DNA of 64,000 nt from CAYGZM01 sp964354365 (GCA_964354365.1 CAYGZM010000002.1:1-64000), one strand, 5' to 3'. Positions 1 through 8,962 are shown, counted from the first letter of the stretch. Translations and numbers: made by a program. Notes: generated by a model not told the origin, from the letters alone.

Positions 1-1
1 G

Positions 2-706
2 GCGTACATCGACGGCGGAGACTTTCATATCGTCAGTGCGTCTCCCGAGATGTTCGTGACGGTTAGCGACGGTTATATTCGCACCAAGCCGATAAAGGGC
101 ACGCGGCGGCGTATTTGCCCGACGCCTGAGAACCGGGTGCAAGCAAAGCAAATCAACGAAGAGAATTATTATGAGCTGCTCCACAGCGAAAAGGAGCAGG
201 CCGAGCTGAATATGATAGTCGATCTGGAGCGCAACGACCTGGCGAGGATCTGCGTTCCGGGCACTCGGAGCGTCATTCAGCCCAGGACGATTGAGACGTA
301 CCCGACGGTTTTCCACGCGGTGGCGACTGTGGCGGGGCAGCTTCGCAGCGGGGTCGGGTTGTGTGACATTCTCAGGGCGATGTTTCCGGGCGGCTCTATC
401 ACCGGCGCGCCGAAGATTCGCTCGATGGAGATCATCGACGAGACCGAGCCGACGGCGCGGGGCGTATATACCGGCAGTATCGGGTATATCGGGCTGGACG
501 GCAATGTGTGCTTGAACATAGCGATACGGACGATTATTATCACGGGCGCAAAGGCCTTTGCGCAGACCGGCGGCGGTATCGTTGCCGATTCAGACCCGCA
601 GGCCGAGTGGGCCGAGACAATCACGAAAGCAAGGGCGCTATTAGCGGGGATAAATAGCGTGAAGCGTAACTCGTCGTGCGTGATGCGTCGTGCGTACATT
701 GAATAG
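2..706 (+). CDS. pabB: Chorismate-binding enzyme, PabB/TrpE family (5'-truncated)
   Basis: C-terminal catalytic part of an anthranilate/aminodeoxychorismate synthase component I; the reading frame is open from base 2, so the gene begins outside the window. Visible family motifs are SASPEMFV, RTKPIKGTRRR, LIVDLERNDL-like MIVDLERNDL, PGGSITGAPK and TGGGIVADSDPQ, which form the chorismate pocket and Mg site. The enzyme aminates chorismate with ammonia from a glutaminase partner. TrpE and PabB cannot be separated by motif alone; the class IV aminotransferase (PabC-like) that follows 61 bases downstream favours PabB and folate (p-aminobenzoate) synthesis. The family assignment is firm and the PabB choice is inference. 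Confidence 0.85.
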   Translation, partial: AYIDGGDFHIVSASPEMFVTVSDGYIRTKPIKGTRRRICPTPENRVQAKQINEENYYELLHSEKEQAELNMIVDLERNDLARICVPGTRSVIQPRTIETYPTVFHAVATVAGQLRSGVGLCDILRAMFPGGSITGAPKIRSMEIIDETEPTARGVYTGSIGYIGLDGNVCLNIAIRTIIITGAKAFAQTGGGIVADSDPQAEWAETITKARALLAGINSVKRNSSCVMRRAYIE

Positions 707-767
707 TGTACCTAATGTGGGGACGTGATATGGAAGGAAAGATAAGAACATACAGAGATACGGAACC

Positions 768-1637
768 ATGATTGAAAAGGTATTTCTGAACGACAAGCTG
801 GTGGATGTTGGCAAGGCGCGGGTGTCGGTGACGGACAGCGGGCTTTTGTACGGGGCGGGGCTGTTCGAGACGATGCGGACATGCAACGGGGTCGTCTTTG
901 CATTAAAGGACCATCTGGATCGGCTGTTTTCCAGCGCCGAGACGTTGTCGATAAACATCGCGTATGACAGGGAATACATTACCGACGCCATTTACATGGT
1001 GCTGGGCGCCAACAAGCTAAAGGATGCGCGTATGCGCCTGACGGTTACAAGCGGGTCGATGTCCGAACCTGATGAGCGGCGCAGATCGACGCTGCTGATA
1101 ACGGCCACCGTGCTGACCGCCTACCCGCCTGAATACTACCGAAAGGGCGTTATGGTGGTGCTGTGCCCGTACAGGCAGAACCCGAACGACCCGACGTGCG
1201 GGCATAAAGTGACGAGCTATTTTTCGCGTATGATAGGGTTGAGCTTCGCTCATAAGAAGAGGGCGGCTGAGGCATTGTGGTTCACGGTCGATAATCGCCT
1301 TGCAGAGGGGTGCATAAGCAACGTGTTTCTGGTCAAGGATTCGGTGCTCTACACGCCGCCTATCTCGACGCCTGTTCTTGCGGGGGTGGCGAGGAAGACG
1401 GTCTGCCGGATTGCCGCGGAAAATTCCATCAAGCTGGTCGAAAAAGACCTTTACATCGACGACGTTCTAAGCGCCGACGAGGTTATTCTGACAAATGTAA
1501 TTATGCAGGTTATGCCGGTGAACAGTGTGGAGAAACACACGGTCGGTGAAGGCAAGGTGGGGCCGATGGCGAAAAAGCTGAAAGAAACATTCGACCGGAA
1601 CATCATAAATGAATGTCGAATATCGAACAGGGAATAG
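768..1637 (+). CDS. pabC: Class IV PLP aminotransferase, probable aminodeoxychorismate lyase
   Basis: A 289-residue fold-type IV PLP enzyme. The N-terminus (VFLNDKLV, SVTDSGLLYGAGLFETMR) and the later LAEGCISNVFLVK and PVLAGVARKTV segments are typical of the IlvE/PabC/Dat family; the lysine in GHKVTSYFSRM is the likely Schiff-base residue. Sitting just after pabB, it most likely releases pyruvate from aminodeoxychorismate to give p-aminobenzoate. Branched-chain or D-amino acid transaminase activity is not excluded; a separate, better IlvE candidate lies at 28389-29255. The last residues (about NECRISNRE) are encoded by an A-rich dispersed repeat, so the natural C-terminus may have been replaced. 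The Shine-Dalgarno upstream of this ATG is weak. Confidence 0.75.
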   Translation: MIEKVFLNDKLVDVGKARVSVTDSGLLYGAGLFETMRTCNGVVFALKDHLDRLFSSAETLSINIAYDREYITDAIYMVLGANKLKDARMRLTVTSGSMSEPDERRRSTLLITATVLTAYPPEYYRKGVMVVLCPYRQNPNDPTCGHKVTSYFSRMIGLSFAHKKRAAEALWFTVDNRLAEGCISNVFLVKDSVLYTPPISTPVLAGVARKTVCRIAAENSIKLVEKDLYIDDVLSADEVILTNVIMQVMPVNSVEKHTVGEGKVGPMAKKLKETFDRNIINECRISNRE

Positions 1638-1706
1638 CGAATATCGAAATACGAAGCACGAAATTCGAAACAAACTCAAATGACCAAAATGCAAAACTCA
1701 AAAAGA
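1611..1706 (+). repeat. A-rich dispersed repeat-like sequence
   Basis: Low-complexity, A-rich stretch built from near-repeats of the type GAATATCGAA / ATACGAAGCACGAAATTCGAA followed by CAAATGACCAAAATGCAAAAC. It spans the 3' end of the pabC-like gene and the leader of the next gene. Similar wording (CAAAATGCAAAAT) recurs near 41085. Its role is unknown; it reads like an interspersed element rather than coding sequence. Confidence 0.5.
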
Positions 1707-1739
1707 AATTGTGCGAAGAATAGGTGCGGGTATAGACAA

Positions 1740-2852
1740 ATGAAGGTGAACGATGTTGCAGCAGCGATTGAGCGGATAGCGCCGCTTGAGCTGGCCCAGG
1801 GCTGGGACAACGTGGGGCTTTTGGTCGGCGATCCGCGGCGGGACGTAAAAAATGTTTTGCTGACCATAGATGTCACCGCCGGCGTTGTGGCTGAGGCAAA
1901 GAGGCTAAGGACCGATTTGATAGTCAGCTATCATCCGGTTATATGGGACGGGCTTAAAAAGGTCACGGCCGACGGGCCGACGGGTGTTGTGCATGAGCTG
2001 ATTCGCTCAGGGATAGCGGTGTTTTCGATACATACGGCCCTGGATTCGGCGGTCGGCGGTGTAAATGACGGCCTTGCCGAAATGATCGGGATTCAGGACG
2101 CCGAGCCTATCGGCGACTATGTCGATGCGCCCGGCGGGGACATTTACAAACTGGTTGTCTTTGTTCCGGTCGATTCGGCCGGCAAGGTTTCAAATGCCGT
2201 ATTTGCCGCCGGCGCCGGGAGGATGGGCTGCTACAGCCACTGCGGTTTCGGGGCGGAGGGGACGGGGACATTCTTGCCTTTGGAAGGCGCCAAGCCGGCC
2301 GTTGGCAGCAAAGGCAGGTTTGAGAAGGTTGCGGAGGTGAGGTTCGAGACGATTGTGCCGGCGGAGAAGCTCGATGGGGTGATAGCGGCGATGAGAAGGG
2401 CGCATCCATACGAGATGCCCGCCTTCGACGTGATCAAGCTGTGCAATCCGCAGGGGCGGTTCGGCTTGGGCAGGATCGGCAGATTGGCCCAGCCGATGGG
2501 TCTGGAGGCGCTCGTCAAAAGGGTAAAGAGCCAAACGGGCGCAAAGGCCGTCGGCATAGTCGGGCCGGGAAAACGGCTGGTGAAGAAGGCGGCGGTCTGT
2601 GCGGGTTCGTGCGGAAGCATCATTGACGCGGTGATCGCCGCGAAGGCCGATTTGTACCTGACCGGCGAATTGAAACACCGCCAGGCGCTGGCCGCACAGG
2701 AGGCCGGGCTGACGTGTATATGCCTGAGCCATACCGTCTCGGAGCGATTTATCCTGAAAAAATTGGCCAGACAGTTGAAAAAGCCCCTGAATTCAGTGAC
2801 AATCAGGGTAAGCAGGAAAGATGCAGACCCGTTTACTTGGAAGAACGTATGA
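1740..2852 (+). CDS. NIF3-family dinuclear-metal hexameric protein
   Basis: 370 residues from the chosen ATG; the preceding in-frame codons lie in an A-rich repeat and are not conserved-looking. The N-terminus MKVNDVAAAIERIAPLE and WDNVGLLVGD are classic for NIF3/YbgI. Metal ligands are visible in SYHPVIWDGL and IHTALDSAVGGVND and in the C-terminal LSHTVSE segment. A central PII/CutA-like insert (roughly residues 130-240, with RRAHPYEMPAFDVIKL) puts it in the long YqfO-like subgroup. The biochemical function of the family is unsettled. The stop codon overlaps the scpB start (ATGA), so the two genes are probably translationally coupled. Confidence 0.85.
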   Translation: MKVNDVAAAIERIAPLELAQGWDNVGLLVGDPRRDVKNVLLTIDVTAGVVAEAKRLRTDLIVSYHPVIWDGLKKVTADGPTGVVHELIRSGIAVFSIHTALDSAVGGVNDGLAEMIGIQDAEPIGDYVDAPGGDIYKLVVFVPVDSAGKVSNAVFAAGAGRMGCYSHCGFGAEGTGTFLPLEGAKPAVGSKGRFEKVAEVRFETIVPAEKLDGVIAAMRRAHPYEMPAFDVIKLCNPQGRFGLGRIGRLAQPMGLEALVKRVKSQTGAKAVGIVGPGKRLVKKAAVCAGSCGSIIDAVIAAKADLYLTGELKHRQALAAQEAGLTCICLSHTVSERFILKKLARQLKKPLNSVTIRVSRKDADPFTWKNV

Positions 2853-3547
2853 CAGAAGAAAAGCAGCAGCAGACAGAAACGCCCGTTGAGGATGGCCGTA
2901 TAAGTGCCGGCGCTGACGAGCAGGGCGATCTGTCGGCGCAGGGGCCGGAAGAAGCGGCTGTGGATGAGCAGATCGAAGCCGAGGTTGATAAGCAGGGCGG
3001 CCTGCCGCCGCAGGACCCGGATTTTGCGCCGACGGTTGAGTCGGTCGTGGAAGCGGTTCTCTTTGCCAGCGACGAGTCCCTGACAGTGGCAAGGCTGGCC
3101 GATATCGTTGAGACCGGCGCGAAGCAGGTCCGGGAGCACGTCGAGAACCTCAATAACAAATACAGGGCGAACAACAATGCCTTTCGAATAGAGCAGATTG
3201 CCGGCGGCTACCAGATGCTGACCCTGAGCCCTTACAATCACTGGCTCCAGAAACTGCTTCGCGCCCGCTCGGACAGCAAGCTCAGCGCCGCGTCTCTGGA
3301 GACTCTTGCGATAGTGGCCTACAAGCAGCCGGTGATCCGCGCCGACATCGAGGCCATCAGGGGCGTCGCGGTCGGCGAAGTGATTCGCGGGTTGATGTAT
3401 AAAGGTCTGGTGAAGATCGTGGGGCGGGCCGAGGTCTTAGGCAGGCCGATGCTGTACGGCACGACGAGGAAGTTTCTGGAGGTATTCGGCCTCAATTCCC
3501 TCAAGGACCTGCCAAAGGTCGAGGAGCTCAAGAAGCCGCCCGCGTGA
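2849..3547 (+). CDS. scpB: Segregation and condensation protein B
   Basis: 232 residues. The first ~70 are acidic and low in complexity (E/Q/P-rich), then a ScpB core begins at VESVVEAVLFASDESLTV. It is followed by two winged-helix domains, with the hallmark SLETLAIVAYKQPVIRADIE and LGRPMLYGTTRKFLEVFGL segments. ScpB dimerises and binds ScpA and the SMC ATPase to compact and segregate the chromosome. The start is the ATG that overlaps the NIF3 stop by four bases. No scpA is visible in this window. The acidic N-terminal extension is longer than in the B. subtilis protein. Confidence 0.92.
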   Translation: MTEEKQQQTETPVEDGRISAGADEQGDLSAQGPEEAAVDEQIEAEVDKQGGLPPQDPDFAPTVESVVEAVLFASDESLTVARLADIVETGAKQVREHVENLNNKYRANNNAFRIEQIAGGYQMLTLSPYNHWLQKLLRARSDSKLSAASLETLAIVAYKQPVIRADIEAIRGVAVGEVIRGLMYKGLVKIVGRAEVLGRPMLYGTTRKFLEVFGLNSLKDLPKVEELKKPPA

Positions 3548-3622
3548 CAAACATCGAGAGCTTCCGTCAATTACCGGTCCGGGCGTTTAGGTTAAGAATC
3601 TGCTCTGGAAAGCTGTTATGCA

Positions 3623-4609
3623 ATGGAAGGGCAGCACTACAATCACGAACCTCACTGTGCCGCTGCGCGTAATTCCGATTGGGTGATTTGTCGCAGGGAT
3701 TTTCTGAAGGCGTCGGGCGGTTTGCTTGGCGGGCTGGCCCTGTCGCAGCTTTCCTGTGCGCTGCAGACCGCCTCTAACCGCGGACGAGGCGCTGCGCGGT
3801 TCGGAATAGTCGCCGACTGTCACTATGCCAACGCCGATACTGTCGGCTCGCGTTACTACCGCCAATCGCTCGACAAGCTGGGCGAGTGCGTGAAGGCGAT
3901 GAACGGCGAGAGGGTCGATTTTCTTATAGAGTTGGGCGATTTCAAGGACGAGGACGGGCCGGCGGTCGAGGAGAAGACCATTTCCTACCTGCAGGCGGCG
4001 GAAAAGGTCTTTGAGAAGTTCAAGGGGCCAAGGTTCCACGTCCTGGGGAATCATGATGCGGACAGTAACTCGAAAGAGCAGTTCTTGGCCAACGTTGAAA
4101 ACACCGCCATAGATGCGGGCACGACCTACTATTCGTTTGATTTCAAGGGGGTGCACTTTGTAGTTTTAGACGCCAACTACAGGGCGGATGGCGCCGATTA
4201 CGACCACGGGAATTTCGATTGGACCGATGCAAATATCCCGCCGGGCGAATTAGAGTGGCTCAGAGATGACCTCGAGCGGGCGCGCGGCCCGGCCATTGTT
4301 TTCGTTCATCAGCTGCTCGACGGCAGCGGCGCGCACTATGTCAGGAACGCCGCCGAGGTGCGGGCAGTTCTGCAATCATCCGGCAAAGTCCAGGCAGTTT
4401 TCCAGGGCCATCAACATTCAGGGGGCTACAGCGAAATAGAGGGGATTCATTACTACACGTTGAAGGCGGTTGTTGAAGGCCCCGGCGAAGAAGACAATGC
4501 TTATGCCGTCGTCGAGGTCCGGCCCGACGGCTGTATTATAGTCACTGGCTACCGCAAGGCCGTCAGCAAACGGATGGCGGCATCGGCTGTCAGTCCGGCT
4601 TCTTCCTGA
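3623..4609 (+). CDS. Tat-exported calcineurin-like metallophosphoesterase
   Basis: 328 residues with a twin-arginine signal (CRRDFLKASGGLLGGLAL) that starts about residue 23 and is followed by a cysteine, so it may be a lipoprotein. The mature part has the five metallophosphoesterase blocks: IVADCHY (D-x-H), ELGDFKDE (GD), VLGNHDAD (GNHD), FVHQLLD and QGHQHSGGY (GHxH). These bind two metal ions and hydrolyse phosphomono- or diesters; the substrate cannot be told. It acts outside the cytoplasm. It stands alone between scpB and a repeat-bearing gap. The ORF has about 20 residues before the Arg pair, so a slightly later start is possible. Confidence 0.85.
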   Translation: MEGQHYNHEPHCAAARNSDWVICRRDFLKASGGLLGGLALSQLSCALQTASNRGRGAARFGIVADCHYANADTVGSRYYRQSLDKLGECVKAMNGERVDFLIELGDFKDEDGPAVEEKTISYLQAAEKVFEKFKGPRFHVLGNHDADSNSKEQFLANVENTAIDAGTTYYSFDFKGVHFVVLDANYRADGADYDHGNFDWTDANIPPGELEWLRDDLERARGPAIVFVHQLLDGSGAHYVRNAAEVRAVLQSSGKVQAVFQGHQHSGGYSEIEGIHYYTLKAVVEGPGEEDNAYAVVEVRPDGCIIVTGYRKAVSKRMAASAVSPASS

Positions 4610-5121
4610 CCGGATGCAGGAGGATTGTTTTGAGCCGTTCCGGCGCGACTCGTCGCGGGTCGGAGAGGTGTATTTCGTGATGGCGGGCGTGCCGGCCGCA
4701 GGCCTTTGCCTGTGGCGGCGGACGACCTACTACAGTATTTCATAGATGGCTCAATTATGAAAGAAAATGGATACTGTTTGTTTTGAGAGATTTCTCCGCT
4801 CGCTCCGCTCGGTCGAAATGACAGTTTGGTCGTGAGAATTATGAAACGCGGTACTGCGCCGGCTCCTGCGAACAGTAGTTCCCGCTTTCAACCCAGGCAA
4901 TGCGTATATCGGGGCGGCTCTTCGCTGTATGTCTTGATAAGCAGGATCACGCTGCGAGGAATCCAGGTCTCCACATCCTTGGCCTCAGTCAGGACCATTA
5001 CCGTTATCGCAAGTCTCGCTATGATCTTCATAGCTAAAATGTCCTTTCTGCGGTTACAAGCCGCCTGGTGTTTTGTCTTGATACGGTATTCTACCGCACC
5101 AAGAGGGACGCTTTGATATAA
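4610..5121. other. Gene-poor gap between convergent genes
   Basis: No convincing gene. It holds a dispersed repeat at 4785-4824 (see its entry). A possible 47-codon minus-strand ORF lies at 5031-4888 (begins MKIIARLAITVMVL, hydrophobic N-terminus, AAAGGA 11 bases upstream), but it has no recognisable homology and may be chance. A plus-strand open frame at 4826-5116 looks non-coding. Confidence 0.4.
4785..4824 (+). repeat. Dispersed 'CTCGGTCGAAATGACAG' element, copy 1
   Basis: Contains GAGATTTCTCC, a CGCTCGCTCCGCTCGG tract and the ending GGTCGAAATGACAG. Related copies occur at 10147-10186 and 10441-10493. All three lie in intergenic DNA. Such short GC-palindromic units behave like REP/BIME sequences; mobility is inferred, not shown. 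Confidence 0.55.
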
Positions 5122-6342
5122 TCAGTCCCAGGGCAGGTCCTTTGCGTCGGGTTTGACGGCGTTTGCGGGTCGCGGGTGGCTGTCGTCGAAGGCGTACATA
5201 TTCTTCTGCTCTTCGATGGTGACAAAGCTTTCGTCGATGGAGCCGTCCGGCTTTTTGACCGTAACCAGTGAAAGGCCGAGGTGTTTGGCGAGGAACTCGT
5301 AGGCGGCGATGCGTTTTGAATAGCCGTAGTCGTGCCCCTCGTCGGCTAAGTGTGCGTTTTCAACGTAGTTTTCGGCACCGTAGAGAGAATAGATGCTTCG
5401 GATGTGAGGGAGCTCGACATTCGGCGTATTCTTTGTCCAGTCCTGGCCGCAGGAGATGAGCAGCAAAGGACGCGGTGCGGCCAAGGCGGCTATCTCGGTA
5501 TTGTTGGTTTCGTGGGCATCGCTCTTGTGGATGGGCATCCCGCTTTCGCAGTTGCACCCGCCGAAGAAGTGCGCCGAGACCATTACGGTGGGAACGGAGA
5601 CCGTGACGCGGTCGTCCACTGCGGTCAAGAGGAATGTTTGCGTTCCCCCGCCGGAAGCGCCCGTTACGCCTATGCGATTGGGGTCAACGTCGGCCAGCGA
5701 AGTGAGAAAGTCAACGGTGCGGATGCTGTTCCAGAGCTGGAGTTTGAGGGCCTTGGGCGTGCTGTGCTCCCATCCGGCATTCTTCCAGTCGCCGTATCCG
5801 ACCATATCGTAAGCGAAGACGACCGCGCCCATACGGGTCAGGGTCGCGCAACGCTTCTGCATGTCGGGCCGAAACCGCCCATAATCGCCGGGACTGCTGA
5901 AGTGTCCGTGCGGGCAGAGGACGGCGGGGAAAGGTCCCTTGCCCGTTCGGGGCCGATACAGATTGCCGGTTACAAATACGCCGGGGAGGCTCTCGAACGC
6001 CGCGTTTTCGACGGTGTAGCCGGCGTATTCGCGCTTGCTGTGAATGATGGGGTTGAGCGGGCACTTTTTGGGCATCGGCAGCAGCTCGGCCCCGCGCAGG
6101 ATACCCTCGCGGATGTTCGCGGCCCGCGACTTCCATTCGTCGAGGTTGGAGTAACTCGCCGCAAACTTAGCAAGCTGCTCTTTGGCCTGTTCCTCGGTTT
6201 GATAATTTCCCTGGCAAAGTGTGGGCTTTTTCTCTTCGGCGCCTTTGACGAGCCCCCCGAACTGCCCGAATGTAACTGCCACTGCAACGACGGTACACAC
6301 CTTGCACAGTCTGATTAGTCTGTTACGCATTTGTTGTTTCAT
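5122..6342 (-). CDS. Secreted alpha/beta-hydrolase, acetyl-xylan-esterase-like
   Basis: 406 residues with an N-terminal signal peptide (positively charged start, hydrophobic AVAVTFGQFGG core). Alpha/beta-hydrolase features: PAVLCPHGH (oxyanion region), GVTGASGGGTQT with the nucleophilic Ser, the SCGQDW acid-loop and DEGHDYGYSKR with the catalytic His. The overall pattern matches the AXE1/Abhydrolase group common in Planctomycetes, so deacylation of polysaccharide or another ester is likely, but the substrate is unknown. AAAGGGGAAT precedes the ATG. It follows the heparinase-like and GNAT genes on the same strand; a 44-bp palindrome lies just upstream, so it may be separately controlled. Confidence 0.8.
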   Translation of the reverse strand: MKQQMRNRLIRLCKVCTVVAVAVTFGQFGGLVKGAEEKKPTLCQGNYQTEEQAKEQLAKFAASYSNLDEWKSRAANIREGILRGAELLPMPKKCPLNPIIHSKREYAGYTVENAAFESLPGVFVTGNLYRPRTGKGPFPAVLCPHGHFSSPGDYGRFRPDMQKRCATLTRMGAVVFAYDMVGYGDWKNAGWEHSTPKALKLQLWNSIRTVDFLTSLADVDPNRIGVTGASGGGTQTFLLTAVDDRVTVSVPTVMVSAHFFGGCNCESGMPIHKSDAHETNNTEIAALAAPRPLLLISCGQDWTKNTPNVELPHIRSIYSLYGAENYVENAHLADEGHDYGYSKRIAAYEFLAKHLGLSLVTVKKPDGSIDESFVTIEEQKNMYAFDDSHPRPANAVKPDAKDLPWD

Positions 6343-6373
6343 AATGATTCCCCTTTTCGTGTTCTTTTAAGAG

Positions 6374-6417
6374 TTCTGCAAAATTCCAGGTTAGGCCTAA
6401 CCTGCAATTTTGCAGAA
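6374..6417. repeat. 44-bp near-perfect palindrome
   Basis: The two arms, TTCTGCAAAATT...GGTTAGG and CCTAACC...AATTTTGCAGAA, pair at 21 of 22 positions with no loop, centred on TTAGGCCTAA. It sits 32 bases upstream of the esterase ATG. Half of it, with AAAGGCT flanking sequence, recurs at 36957-36982 (one mismatch over the shared ~30 bases). It could be a protein-binding site, a transcription attenuator or a mobile palindromic element. Confidence 0.85.
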
Positions 6418-6450
6418 GCCTTTGTTCTTTTCACTAAGCACTCGGAAAAC

Positions 6451-6933
6451 TCATACCAGCGAGAGCTCCATAAATACCGCCCCTTCGAGCGGGTTGTATC
6501 GATAGGCCTCAATCTCTTTGAATCCGAGGGACACATAAAGCGCCCTGGCGGCCTTCATTGACGCAACCGTATCCAAGCGCATGCAAGCATAGCCGATTCC
6601 GCGGGCCTGTTCAATAATGGCTTGGGCGAGAGCCCGGCCAATCCCGAGGCCTCGAAACCGCGGCGTGACGTAAAGTCTCTTCATCTCGCACACCTCCTCA
6701 CTTAGCTTCCTGATTGCCACACATCCGGCAGCATCCCCATCATATATCGCCACCAACAGGCATCCATGCGGCGGGCCAAAGCTGCCGGGCAGGTTGGAAA
6801 GCTGCTCCTGGAACGCCTTGTACTCCTCGGGGAACGCAATCCCTTCCGCCAGCCCCCAGGCCCCATATTCCTCAAGGAGGGCCCTGACAAGCTCAATGTT
6901 TCCGGCTGTTACTGTTTGTACGATTTCCAGCAT
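6451..6933 (-). CDS. GNAT-family N-acetyltransferase
   Basis: 160 residues with one GNAT domain. LLVAIYDGDAAGCVAIRKL is the beta2-beta4 region, CEMKRLYVTPRFRGLGIGRAL holds the acetyl-CoA pyrophosphate loop (R-x-x-G-x-G), and MRLDTVASMKAARALYVSLGF is the terminal block. It transfers an acyl group from CoA to an amine; the acceptor is unknown. It lies 42 bases after the heparinase-like gene on the same strand, so it is probably cotranscribed. GAGGGT precedes the ATG. Confidence 0.85.
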   Translation of the reverse strand: MLEIVQTVTAGNIELVRALLEEYGAWGLAEGIAFPEEYKAFQEQLSNLPGSFGPPHGCLLVAIYDGDAAGCVAIRKLSEEVCEMKRLYVTPRFRGLGIGRALAQAIIEQARGIGYACMRLDTVASMKAARALYVSLGFKEIEAYRYNPLEGAVFMELSLV

Positions 6934-6975
6934 AGACCCTCGACCTGCGACTCTTGTGTATGCAAGCCGGTGTTC

Positions 6976-8835
6976 CTACCATTCAGCCAGAGGTTTCAAG
7001 CTGATAGTATCGACAGTGCCGGCTTTCCAGTTGGGCGACAGCAGGATTGCCAGGCGGACACTTCCTTGTGCATTTGGCAGGCGGAGCATAAGCCGGCTGA
7101 CGCCGGGGTTCTTCTTTTCGGGCGGCTTCTGCTCGGCCGACTCAACCGTAAACTCCCCGCCGGGCGGTGAGAGGATTCGAGCGGTCAATTCTTTACCCTT
7201 GAGGCTGAGTGTCGCGCTGCCGCCTTTTTCAATCTTAATCTGTGCGTCCGTCGTCATTCCCCAGGCGAGCTCGCAGGGCTTTTCTATCTCGAATTCGTCC
7301 TGCACAAGCACGGCCCGGCGATTCTCCACCATTGCGACGCCGCGTGTGGTCTTCTTGGCAAACTTCTGATAGGCGCTTGTCAGGTCGATTATGGCAAAGC
7401 CCGATGACCCGCTGCTCTGGAATTTGCTGATGCTCGACTTTGCGTACGCATCCTGGTCCTCGCCGCTTAGCAGGGGGACGTTGTGACTCTTCGAGTTCAG
7501 GCGGTAGTAGCTCCAGCGTTTGCCGCCTTGCTTACTGTCCCAGTAGCCGGCCATATTGTAGTCGTCCGAGCCTAAGTCCCGCGCCCATCGGACTCCGAGG
7601 GCGTCAAGCTCGAAATTGCCCAGGTCGAGATGTCCGTGGTTGACCTGGTTGTAGCCGGCCTTGATGCCGACGAACAGAGCATCGGGGTCGTCCCAGGCGC
7701 TGCGGAATAGGGCCACTTCGACCGGCCCGCGGAAATAGCGGTCAAGGTCCGGTGGCGTGGACTTGCCTTTGGGGGCCGGCACATACCAGACGACGTGCTC
7801 CGGGCTTGCTGAGCCTTTAGCAAGCTCGGCGTGCTCGGCCTCGGCGTAGAATGGATTGTCGAATGTGCGTGCGAACCAGAACAGGCAGGGCATCGTCCTT
7901 CTCGATGCCCTCTCGCCGCTATCGGCGAGGTTGAGAAAAAGGCCTGTCGGGCCGGTGGTGTATATCGGGAAATACCCGGCTTCGGCCAGCCCCTCGATTT
8001 GCAGCAGGCCGAAGTCTTTGCCCAATGCTGTCTGCAGCGCCGTCAGGCCGTAGGCGGTATAGTTGCTGGCGTAGTGCCAATAGCCCGGGCCTTCGCCCCA
8101 GGCGCCGTCGGGGCCGTAGGTCTTAATAGCGCGAGGCAGAGACCGGACTGCCGAAGCGACAATCTGCTCGGCGTAGTTGGGGTCGGATTCGGCTATCGCC
8201 AGAGCGCCTGCTATCAGGCCACCGTTGCAGACCTGGTTCCAGTTGTGCTCGCTTAGCGCCCAGCCTCCTTTTTTGTAGGCGATGAGTCCCTGTTCCAGGC
8301 CGTTCTTGATAAGCCCCGCCTTTATCTTCGCCCTCGCGTCGGCGTCCATATAGGAGTACAGCCAGTCGTATCCGACACCGACGGCGTGGGACATCTCGGC
8401 GGTGTCGAGAAAGTGCGAGGGGTTCCAGTCATTGAATGCGCAGACGGCCAGCATATTGTCCACGGCCTTCTTGGCATATTTCTCATCGCCCGTCCATCTA
8501 TAGGCCAGGGCGAGGGCGTAAACCCGGCTGAGGCACTCCCTGCTGACGTGCAGAAGGCGGGGGCCGATCTTGTCGTAGGTGAGCATGGGCTTATTCATAC
8601 AGCCGTCCGCCCTGTCAATGACGTCCTTGACGCACTTCTGCAGGACCTTGTCGTTTGCGTATTGCTCTTTGAGGCCCTGCAGGTCTTTGTCTTTCAGCAT
8701 CAATCGCGGGTGGGTCTTATCCAGCGTCTTGAGCACCTCGGAAGGCTCTACAACGGATTCTTTAGCCGGCGCCAAGGCCGCAAGCAGGCAGGTTATCACA
8801 ATCACCCGCAGCCCAAACCTGTACTCGTTACTCAT
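6976..8835 (-). CDS. Secreted heparinase II/III-like polysaccharide lyase
   Basis: 619 residues with a signal peptide (hydrophobic VIVITCLLAALAPA). The N-terminal half is an alpha/alpha-toroid-like alginate-lyase region (HPRLMLKDKDL, HAVGVGYDWLYSYM, HNWNQVCNGG, GAWGEGPGYWHYAS). The C-terminal half is a heparinase II/III-type beta region with VNHGHLDLGNFELDALG, whose His and neighbours resemble the catalytic/metal site of PL12/PL15/PL17 lyases. Such enzymes cleave uronic-acid polymers by beta-elimination in the periplasm or outside the cell; the substrate cannot be assigned. AGAGGTG precedes the ATG. It heads a short minus-strand group with GNAT and esterase genes. Confidence 0.85.
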   Translation of the reverse strand: MSNEYRFGLRVIVITCLLAALAPAKESVVEPSEVLKTLDKTHPRLMLKDKDLQGLKEQYANDKVLQKCVKDVIDRADGCMNKPMLTYDKIGPRLLHVSRECLSRVYALALAYRWTGDEKYAKKAVDNMLAVCAFNDWNPSHFLDTAEMSHAVGVGYDWLYSYMDADARAKIKAGLIKNGLEQGLIAYKKGGWALSEHNWNQVCNGGLIAGALAIAESDPNYAEQIVASAVRSLPRAIKTYGPDGAWGEGPGYWHYASNYTAYGLTALQTALGKDFGLLQIEGLAEAGYFPIYTTGPTGLFLNLADSGERASRRTMPCLFWFARTFDNPFYAEAEHAELAKGSASPEHVVWYVPAPKGKSTPPDLDRYFRGPVEVALFRSAWDDPDALFVGIKAGYNQVNHGHLDLGNFELDALGVRWARDLGSDDYNMAGYWDSKQGGKRWSYYRLNSKSHNVPLLSGEDQDAYAKSSISKFQSSGSSGFAIIDLTSAYQKFAKKTTRGVAMVENRRAVLVQDEFEIEKPCELAWGMTTDAQIKIEKGGSATLSLKGKELTARILSPPGGEFTVESAEQKPPEKKNPGVSRLMLRLPNAQGSVRLAILLSPNWKAGTVDTISLKPLAEW

Positions 8836-8962
8836 AGTTCACCTCTGTTTGACCAGGGCAAGAGTTCATTTTGCAGCACTCATTTGTAGAACACAACGGC
8901 CCATCGGGGCAAGGCGGCATTGTATCATATTTTCGATGCAAAGGGGCCGGCCCGGCAAAAAA

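Noticed and set aside
4888..5031. 47-codon minus-strand ORF beginning MKIIARLAITVMVL
   Set aside because: Plausible start signal but no homology, no stable context and a C-terminal tail that looks random; kept only as a note in the gap entry.
5350..6318. Long plus-strand open frame (322 codons)
   Set aside because: Antisense shadow of the secreted alpha/beta-hydrolase gene, which has catalytic motifs, a signal peptide and a Shine-Dalgarno.
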